Shown piece after piece: positions 57,202-64,000 of a DNA stretch of 64,000 nt. A program made the position numbers and the translations under genes. The notes beneath the pieces were generated by a model that saw only the letters and a program-made list of their open reading frames with translations, ran no database searches and was not told the origin of the DNA. Numbering within the stretch: position 1 is the first letter of the stretch; each line of letters begins with the position of its first letter. The stretch is from contig BSBM01000592.1 of the NCBI GenBank assembly GCA_027924585.1, positions 3,870,501-3,934,500 on the forward strand. The letters run 5' to 3'. Origin of the DNA: Larix kaempferi. Taxonomy: Eukaryota > Streptophyta > Pinopsida > Pinales > Pinaceae.

Positions 57202-58985
57202 GTGTCATATACGACGTCATCTGTCACGATTGATGTGGGGTCTAAATTTTTGTGTGTGGAGGTAGATTAGGATGTCGCCGTACCATGGGTCGTCAGAAGA
57301 AATGATGAAAATCTGATCGTCAATGAGATCCGTTTGGATAGCGGGTGATGACGAAGAGGATGGGAGATCTGTGATGAGTTGAGCGAGTGCTAGGGCCTTG
57401 GTGCTCTTTGGGGTCTTGAAAGTTAGGTCGTACTCTTGCAGGATAATCACCCATTTAGCTACACGGCCTTGAAGAAGGCGACACGTCAAGAGGTAAACCA
57501 TAGGATTGGAATTGGCTACGACTGTAGTGTGGCTCAGGAGAATGTAATGTCACAGCTTTTGTACTGAAAAGATGACGGAGAGGGACATCTTTTCTTCATG
57601 TGGGTAGCAGAGGGGTGGGCCGGACAAGGTATGGATCACATAGTAGATGACATGCTCTTGGCGAGCAGTATCTTCTTGTACAAGAACTCCAGATACGGCA
57701 TGTTCGGATGCTGAAACATAGAGGGTGAAATATTTTGTGAAATATGGGGGAGAAATCAATGGGGCATTTGTGAGTGATTTCTTTAAGTCGGTGAAAGTTG
57801 TCTCTGCTTGTTGGTCCCATATGAAACGGGTATGCAGATGTAGTAGTCGTAGGAAACCGTGGACCGTTGTGGCATAGTCAGGGACAAAGCGACAGAGGAA
57901 GTTGGACCTCCCTTGGAGGCTTTGAAGTTGTCTTAATGTACGGGGTGATGGTAATTCTATAATGGCTTGGACTTTTAAGGGGTCTACAGTGATGCCTTTT
58001 TCTGAGATAAGAAACCCCAGCAGGTGACCTGATGTAACGCAAAAGACACACTTGAGAGGGTTCAAGCAGATGTTGTATTTTTGACAACGCAAGAAAACTT
58101 GTCGAAGGTCGTCTAAATGGTCAGATCGCTTCTTGGATCGAGCTGTGAGGTCGTCCAGATATACTTTTATGATCCTGTGCAGATCATTGAAGCAATAAGT
58201 CATGGCGCGTTGGAAGGTGGCTCCAGCATTCTTGAGACCAAAAGGCATGACGTGATAGGCGAAGGTGCCCCATGGGGTAGTGAAAGCTATCTTGTATTGA
58301 TCTTCTTTACATATTTTTATTTGGTTATATCCGGAGAAACCGTCCATAAAATAAAAGACCTCATGTCCCGCACATTCATCGATTAGTTGGTCAATGAAAG
58401 GTGTGGGGAAGTTGTCTTTGGCACAAGTGAGGTTGAGGTCTCAGAAATCAGTACAAACGCGTATGGTGCCCACTTTTTTGTTTATTGGCACTGGGTTTGA
58501 AACCCAGGTGGTGTAGGCAATAGGATATATGAATCCTGCTTTTTGGAGTTTTTCGATCTCAGCTTTAACAGCTGGAAGCTTGGACAGGTGAATTGGTCGT
58601 TGTTTCTATCGGAAAGGAGGCACATTGGGCCAAGTGTCGATGTGATGTTCCACAATTTTGGGATCCAGGCTAGGCATATCAGTGTAAGACCAGGAGAAGA
58701 CATCATGAAACTCTTGGAAGAGTTTCTTATATGCCTGAGTTTTCGCTTGAGTGCATGATGCGCCTAGCGAGATGAGCTTAGGTTTTCCAGGTGTGGTGGA
58801 AATGTCGATTTGTATAATAGGGGAAATGTTGGACATGTTCCCTTCTTCGAAGGCATCTGGTGCTGGGATGGGGTCTTTGAACCAATCAACCTTAGTTGGT
58901 AGGAAATATTTCGATTCGACTGATAGCTGGTTTTCTGCAGTGGATGTAGATGCCTTAGGGAGGAAGTATGAGCAATGATGCATAT
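57202..58985 (-). pseudogene. Tat-1 reverse transcriptase and RNase H
   Basis: RT: FSWSYTDMPSLDPKIVEHHI, then TAG, SKLPAVKAEIEKLQKAGFI, NPVPINKKVGTIRVCTDF followed by TGA where Arg is expected, FMDGFSGYNQIKI, AFTTPWGTFAYHVMPFGLKN, VYLDDLTARSKK (Y-L-D-D active site), LGFLISEKGITVDPLKVQAI. RNase H: FTLYVSASEHAVSGVLVQED, a stop after SVQKL (57550), and MVYLLTCRLLQGRVAKW and ILQEYDLTFK in the next part. Typical gypsy order, about 590 codons. At least four stops. ORF starts such as 58347 are only openings after stops, not real starts. Confidence 0.9.
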
Positions 58986-59043
58986 CGTCCCAAGGGTAGT
59001 CCGGTGTAGTGAGGGTTTCTAAAATTTGCTCGTCAGTATGAAA

Positions 59044-59462
59044 TTAATCAGACCATAAATCGACGGGTTCTAGTTTGTATGTGGTTGAAATCATATAGAT
59101 GGTATTGATTTCTTCCGAAGTAGAATATTTCAGAGGGTATATCTCCTCGATGAGGAGAGGAGATATCTCTAAGTCGGCATTGTTCATCTCATACAAGGAT
59201 GCTCTATAATCTAGGAGATTAGGGAAGTGGTGTGAATAATAGCCATAAATGTCGCATATCACACAAGGGTGGTTAGTGCAGAGTGTTTTGTCGCGAGGGT
59301 GAGGAGGTGGCTCTAGTCTTACCACTGGAATCCCGGTGTCGTCATCCAACATATTCATGTGTTCTTGGAGTGCAGGTAATTGTGGACATTGATGAGTGGC
59401 ATGGCCTATGTCGTCACACAACGAGCACTTAGGGGGAATGCGAATAGTTGGGTTGGTTTTAT
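59044..59462 (-). pseudogene. Tat-1 zinc-finger linker between protease and RT
   Basis: Holds CDDIGHATHQCPQLPALQEH and, about 40 residues on, TLCTNHPCVICDIYGYYSHH followed by FPNLLDYRASL. Tat-2 has the same pair at 22.9-23.3 kb. The first fits a CCHC knuckle (C..C....H....C, the first Cys pair just upstream); the second has C..C plus H pairs. A knuckle pair after the protease is not the usual gypsy layout and seems a trait of this family. Function unknown, probably nucleic-acid binding. Confidence 0.65.
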
Positions 59463-60548
59463 CTACCTTGGGGGTTGCTGGGGGGTGTGAGTTATGAGTC
59501 CAGTGTTATAAGTTGGTGGGCCATTCCCCCCTATGTTCCGTAATGGAGGTGGGGCGTTTCTAGATGTTGATGCCGTAGTCACTATTGGGGGTGGTCTATT
59601 TTGCAGATGAGTGACCGGAGGGGGTGGGTGGTTGGTAGTAGGGATAGGTTGTACCGGTTGTAAAATATCAGTCGGAGTCGACGGGGGGCTTGGAGCAGGT
59701 AAGTACCATACAGGTATCCCGAATGTTAGACCAAGAAGGTTGAGTGTAGCCATTACTAGCGAACTGACAACTCCGGAAAATGGGAACAAGAACGGGATAG
59801 TGTGAATTGGCGTTGTGCCAATATGAGTAGGCACTATGGGTGTTTGTGGTAATGACGAAGGCTGTTGTGTGGTGTGCGATAGGGTGCACAAATCCGATGT
59901 TTTTGTTATCAGTGAAGGTGGTGAGATTGATGGAAATGTGGAAGTCATAGGTGACTCGGTGTAGATTCCAAGACCAATTGACGACACAAATGATGTCAGT
60001 GCATTTTGAATGGTTTGTTCAATCATTGGTAGCACATTTTGAGGAGCTGTGGGGGCATTAGGATCATAATATGTGAGTTGATCAATCTTGATAACACGTC
60101 CTTCATGTGGGAACATCATGAGGCTAAAAACAGATGAAGCCACTGCTTTCATTTTGTACATATAGCTACGTCCAAGAAGGAGGCTGTAGTCGAGCTGGGC
60201 ATTGATCACTTCGATGTCAATAAGAACTAATTTGCCGCCTAGTTCTACGGGTATGTTCGCTAAGAGGCCTTGTGGTTGAGCTGAGCGTCCATCGTAAGCT
60301 CGTAATGCCGTGGTAGATGGTGGTAAAGTGGGGGAGCCAAGTTTCTACCACACAAGGGTGGACATAACGCAAGTGGAAGCTCCTTCATCGATGATGCATC
60401 GATGCACAATAAGGTTTCGAATGTTTACTGATACTTGGAAAGCCAAATTTGATGGCAATCGAGGTTCAGCTTGGTCTAAGTCGAAAGCCATCATGTGTGT
60501 GTCGTCAGGGTCTACTCCTCCGATGGCGGATAGTAGTAGTTTTCATTG
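59463..60548 (-). pseudogene. Tat-1 protease and Pro/Thr-rich spacer
   Basis: Retropepsin motif CIIDEGASTCVMS near 60380 (the DEGAS form is usual in Tat elements), later LDYSLLLGRSYMYKMKAVAS, the C-terminal LLLGR block. TAG stands after STLVW (about 60343). From about residue 100 of the open frame 60209-59463 the protein becomes Pro/Thr/Ser-rich (PPPVTHLQNRPPPIV), without known fold. It would cleave the polyprotein into gag and pol parts. Confidence 0.8.
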
Positions 60549-61715
60549 TGCAGGGCATGTTTTCAGTACCTCTAAAGCAGACATAGTAGCGGGGGATTGT
60601 GCTAGGTCTTCCACGATGTTATAATTGGATGCTGCGTGAGCATTAGGATTGTTGTTAATCCTTCGTAAAGGGATGCGAGGGATTTTAGGTCCTCCGTCCA
60701 ACGGCATATTTGGTATGCGTAGTGGTTGATTTGGTGGAAGGGAGGTGGATGCGTCAGTGGGAGGAGTTTCTGGGGGTGGGCCGTACTGATTCCTGCTAGT
60801 TTGGAGGTTGATGTCATTGGATGACATCATTGATAAATGGTGTGTGCCTGGATCCGCATGCTGATAATCAGTTGCGGCATAGGTGATTTTCTGCTGGGGT
60901 GCAGCAAATCCTTGTGGGGGATCCATAGGGCGAGTATTTACTACTCCCTAGTTTGGCAATGGGTTTTGTAATATCAAGGGTTGCGGTTGATTAAGTGGAG
61001 CTGGCTGTCTAGCGTGGCCCTGTCGTTGGGCATCCTTAGCCCAAAGTTTACATGCTTTCTCTAAATGGGGGCAGTTATGAGTGTAGTGTCCATAGACTCC
61101 ACATATAGAACATGGATGGTTTGTTCTCAGGTTATTGTTTTTTGGCTGCTTGGGATGACGATCAGGATTCTAGTTGGGAGGAGCAGCATTGTTATTATTT
61201 GGAGGATTGGGAGGTGGTGGACCTTGATTGTGTTGTTGGTTGTTTCTGCAGTTACATCCTCTTCCACGGTTTTGTTGTCCACCCTGGTTGCGTTGGTTGT
61301 TTTGATGTTGGGGCTGATTGTGTTGTGTGTACACTTGCCCTTGAGCAATGGGAGGATTTTGGGGTGCCGCAGGTGCGGGAGCAGGTTGCGGTGGATAATA
61401 AGCTGGTGGGGCTGGAGGTGGTCCAGTTTCCTGCTGGGGTTGTTGGTAACCTTGAGCTATTGGAGGTGTTGGGTTAGCTGTTGTAGCTTGATGTGGGTAA
61501 TACATTGGTTGTGTCGGTAAATGAATCGGGTTCTGGGTGGCCATTTGATTATAGTATGTGGGTGGTACATATGTCAATGGCGCTTTCCCATAGCAGTATT
61601 GTGGACAAGAGGGTCCATGAGTGTGATGAGTCTGATTCGTTGGAGCATACAAAGTTGTCGCTTCAGAATTAGATGTAGCCCTAGAGAGGTCTGGGGCATT
61701 TATGGTGCTCACCAT
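60549..61715 (-). pseudogene. Tat-1 gag C-terminal part: Pro/Gln-rich region and CCHC knuckle
   Basis: Open frame 61715-61170 is Pro/Gln/Tyr-rich (PPAPPAYYPPQPAPAPAAPQ) and then Gln/Asn/Arg-rich (GGQQNRGRG). The frame continues after a stop into TNHPCSICGVYGHYTHNCPH, a CCHC knuckle for RNA binding. After a further stop (near 60950) MDPPQGFAAPQQKITYAATD and a Pro-rich stretch lead to the protease. An inverted copy of this segment occupies 63007-64000. Confidence 0.75.
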
Positions 61716-62143
61716 GCTAAAAGGTTTAATTTGCGCCGTGACGTGGCCGATAATACCATCAGCGGCATGTGATGCTCCCGGAGCATCACCGTGTGAAGAA
61801 TCACCTCATGGGGCGTCTGGTATGATGGTGTAGAGATAGCCTGATTGGGCATAAATCAGGTCGAATTGCTGAGCTTTTAGGATAGCTTCTTCCTCTGACT
61901 GGGGTCATTCGGAAGCTACATCTTTTGCTATGAGGGGTAGGAGTGATTTAAGAAATCAGTCCAAAAATATGCGGTCATCCAGTTTTATCTTACAGAGGCT
62001 ACGACGCTTGCGCCACTCATGGATATGGTTGGTGATGTGGGTAGCTGAAAACACTGAAGGAAAGTGGAGGTGAGAGACGTAAAAGTATGGTGGGTCCCAT
62101 GTGGTTGTTCGATGTACCACTTGGCTGCAGAGCCAGTGAACAT

Positions 62144-62999
62144 TCATTGCAATAGTCTCAGTCGAATGGAGTCATCCACTATGGAGTTATATGAACACCA
62201 TAGGTGAAAAGACATTATGTGGTTTTGGGGGTCCTCCCCAGGTTTTCCTTCAAACTTGGGGATGTCCGAGGGGAGCTTTGTAGGCATGGGTGGCCATGTA
62301 GGGTTGTGCCTGATAGGATCGTTTGTTATCCTGGCTAAGTCTGGTAAGTTCAGACTAGCCATGTAAGGTAAACTAGCAGATGGGTGTGGTATAGGGACTG
62401 GGACATAACTATTAATGGTGGCATTATGTAGTGGTCTAGTAGCCCCTAAGGGTATGCTAGGTATTGAAGGTATGTGTCCTCCAACCGTTTTGATTTGGTA
62501 TGGGCCAGCGTTCCCAAGTGCAACATGGGTTACACTGGGGTTAGGAATAGTGCCAAGAATTCCTGGGATCTGGGTTGTGGTAATGAGAGGTGGTGTGATT
62601 CCTATGTTTGGCATACCCATAATAGGAGGTAGTCCTGTGTTGGGCATACCTAAAGGTGGAGTGTCCCCCATATTAGGCATGCCTAGAGGGGTTGTTGTTA
62701 CCATGGATGGCACAGTAGTAGAAGGGTTTGTGGATGTATCTCCAATAGTACTGGTAAAAATTGGGTCGTATTGTGGTCCAGCCATGAGGTTGGTTAGTGA
62801 TATTTTAGTAGGGTTTTCGGATTCAGCCTCAGAATCAGATGTGAAGTGAGGCGTGTCAGAATCGGATGACTATGTGTTTGGCCGATGACGTGTCGAGTCA
62901 AGGGATAAGGCTCTACGTCAGTGACATGTAGAGCCAAGTAGAATGAACTGAGGGGGTTCACCCTGAAGACGACGATATCGTCTTAAATTGTCAATAGCT
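62144..62999 (-). pseudogene. Tat-1 gag N-terminal and capsid part
   Basis: Begins inside gag: NLRRYRRLQGEPPQFIL (62990-62940), interrupted by two stops before SDSDTPHFTSDSEAESENPT and MAGPQYDPIF (ATG 62785). A Pro/Met-rich stretch has the repeat MPN(M/T/I)G followed by PP, three times. Capsid start: KLPSDIPKFEGKPGEDPQNH and IMSFHLWCSYNSIVDDSIRL, the typical gypsy gag (PKFEGK..EDP..Hi..F). The frame breaks at 62144. The rest of the capsid (VVHRTTTWDP-type and CSQVVHR fragments) continues in broken frames through 61716. The 5' LTR and primer site must lie beyond 63000 or be lost. Confidence 0.75.
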
Positions 63000-63006
63000 C
63001 AGTGTT

Positions 63007-64000
63007 ACCAACACCTCCAATAGCTCAGGGTTACCAACAACCCCAGCAGGCAACTGGACCACCTCCAGCCCCACCAGCTTATTATCCACCGCAACCTGCT
63101 CTTGCACCTGCGGCACCCCAAAATCCTCCCACTGCTCAAGGGCAAGTGTACACACAACACAATCAGCCCCAACATCAAAACAACCAACGCAACTAGGGTG
63201 GACAATAAAACCATGGAAGAGGACGTAACCGCGACAACAACCAACAACACAAGCAAGGTCCACCACCTCTCAATCCTCCAAATAATAACAATGCTGCTCC
63301 TCCTAACTGGAATCCTGATCGTCATCCCAAGTAGCCAAAAACAATAACCTAAGAACAAACCATCCATGTTCTATATGTGGAGTCTATGGACACTACACTC
63401 ATAACTGCCCCCATTTAGAGAAAGCACGTAAACTTTGGGCTAACGATGCCCAATGCCAGGGCCACGCTAGACAGCCAGCTCCACTTAATCAACCGCAACC
63501 CATGATATTACAAAACCCATTTCCAAACCAAGGAGTAGTAAATACTCGCCATATGGATCCCCCACAAGGATCTGCTGCACCCCAGCAGCAAATCACCTAT
63601 GCCGCAATTGATTATCAGCATGCGGATCCAGGCACACACCATTTATTAATGATGTCATCCAATGACATCAACCTCCAAACTTGCAGGAATTAGTACGGCC
63701 CACCCCCAAAAACTCCTCCCACTGATGCATCCACCTCCCTTCCACCAAATCAACCACTACGCATACCAAATATGTGGTTGGACGAAGGACCTAAAATCCC
63801 TCGCATCTCTTTGCAAAGGATTAACAACAATCCTAATGCTCGTGCAGCATCCTATTATAACGTCGTGGAAGACCTAGCACAATCCCCCGCTGCTATGTCT
63901 GCTTTAGAGGTACTGAAAACATGCCCTGCACAACGAAAACTACTACTATCCGCCATCGGAGGAGTAGACCTTGACGACACACACATGATGGCTTTTGACT
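63007..64000 (+). pseudogene. Inverted second copy of the Tat gag/protease region
   Basis: Plus-strand sequence repeats, in opposite orientation, 61475 down to 60479: TPPIAQGYQQPQQATGPPPA, the same Pro/Gln region, the knuckle CSICGVYGHYTHNCPHLEKA, MDPPQGSAAPQQQITYAA and the run up to the protease motif. It differs from the first copy by a few percent and carries its own stops. Junction at about 62990-63030 has a 25-bp tandem duplication (CAATAGCTCAG(T/G)GTTACCAA). It continues past the window edge. Confidence 0.9.

Larger units (their letters stand above)
48261..64000 (-). mobile_element. Tat-1: Ty3/gypsy Tat-like element with aRNH and an antisense PMD gene, running off the window
   Basis: From right to left on the minus strand: gag, zinc knuckle, protease, second zinc-finger pair, RT, RNase H, integrase, aRNH; then, on the plus strand, a two-exon PMD gene with its own TATA box; then a 150-bp tandem array, 1.4 kb of non-coding sequence, polypurine tract and 3' LTR. 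Integrase before a second RNase H is diagnostic of the Tat lineage. Inserted in copia-C integrase; expected duplication CTTGT (48256-48260, minus sense) cannot be checked on the right. Multiple stops in gag, protease and RT show it is inactive. Sequence from about 63007 is an inverted repeat of 60479-61475 and may belong to another copy. Confidence 0.85.

Noticed and set aside
25264-64000. Candidates for the right end of CACTA-2 (CTAGTG words at about 30219, 34713, 35155, 37565, 44484, 48884)
   Set aside because: None is followed by TTA, none extends the match to AAAACCTAGTG, and none has GTCGGATATCCGAC repeats just inside; several lie in known LTRs.

Overview
The window looks like nuclear DNA of a land plant, most likely a seed plant with a large, repeat-rich genome. 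It is AT-rich, introns carry plant-type splice signals, and almost everything recognisable is a plant transposable element: Ty1/copia and Ty3/gypsy LTR elements and CACTA DNA transposons. No intact host gene was found. Host-derived sequence consists of two broken fragments: a YODA-type MAPKKK piece (10.09-10.99 kb, minus) and a PPR piece (28.57-28.79 kb, plus). Species cannot be assigned from sequence alone.

Left part (1-25.3 kb). An old, pol-less Ty3/gypsy Tat-like element (Tat-2, minus strand) is split by an 18.8-kb CACTA transposon (595-19405, matching CACTA ends, TAG target duplication). The CACTA has short subterminal repeats at both ends, a long hairpin, a copia gag relic and the MAPKKK fragment; no transposase was seen. 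The two Tat-2 halves rejoin logically: a TATA box at 472-480, then after the CACTA the leader, and then a broken plant mobile domain (PMD) gene on the plus strand. Next come a minus-strand archaeal-type RNase H (aRNH) and gag pieces. A second CACTA left end (25264) sits next to the Tat-2 gag start.

Middle (25.3-44.2 kb). After the second CACTA end and the PPR fragment there is one complete copia element (30021-34990, 466-bp LTRs, TACCT target duplication). About 8 kb without recognisable genes follows, then an LTR 3' end, primer binding site and gag of a plus-strand Ty3/gypsy element (43.0-44.2 kb).

Right part (44.2-64 kb) is a nest: that gypsy gag is interrupted by a minus-strand copia (3' LTR 44210-44813, near-intact RT/RNase H). 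Its integrase is in turn interrupted at 48261 by a Tat-like element (Tat-1) that runs off the window. The intron of Tat-1's PMD gene holds a 1454-bp solo LTR (53036-54489, ATTGT target duplication). Tat-1 has 3' LTR, PPT, PMD gene on the opposite strand, aRNH, integrase, RT/RNase H, protease and gag; all have stops or frameshifts except PMD exon 2, aRNH and integrase. Beyond its gag, a 1-kb inverted copy of the gag/protease region ends the window.

The most interesting pattern is shared by both Tat elements: a two-exon PMD gene antisense to gag-pol, with its own TATA box, a leader of palindromic repeats, and 3' ends converging on the aRNH gene. In Tat-1 the leader is eight palindromes at exactly 33-bp spacing, with paired flanks that covary.
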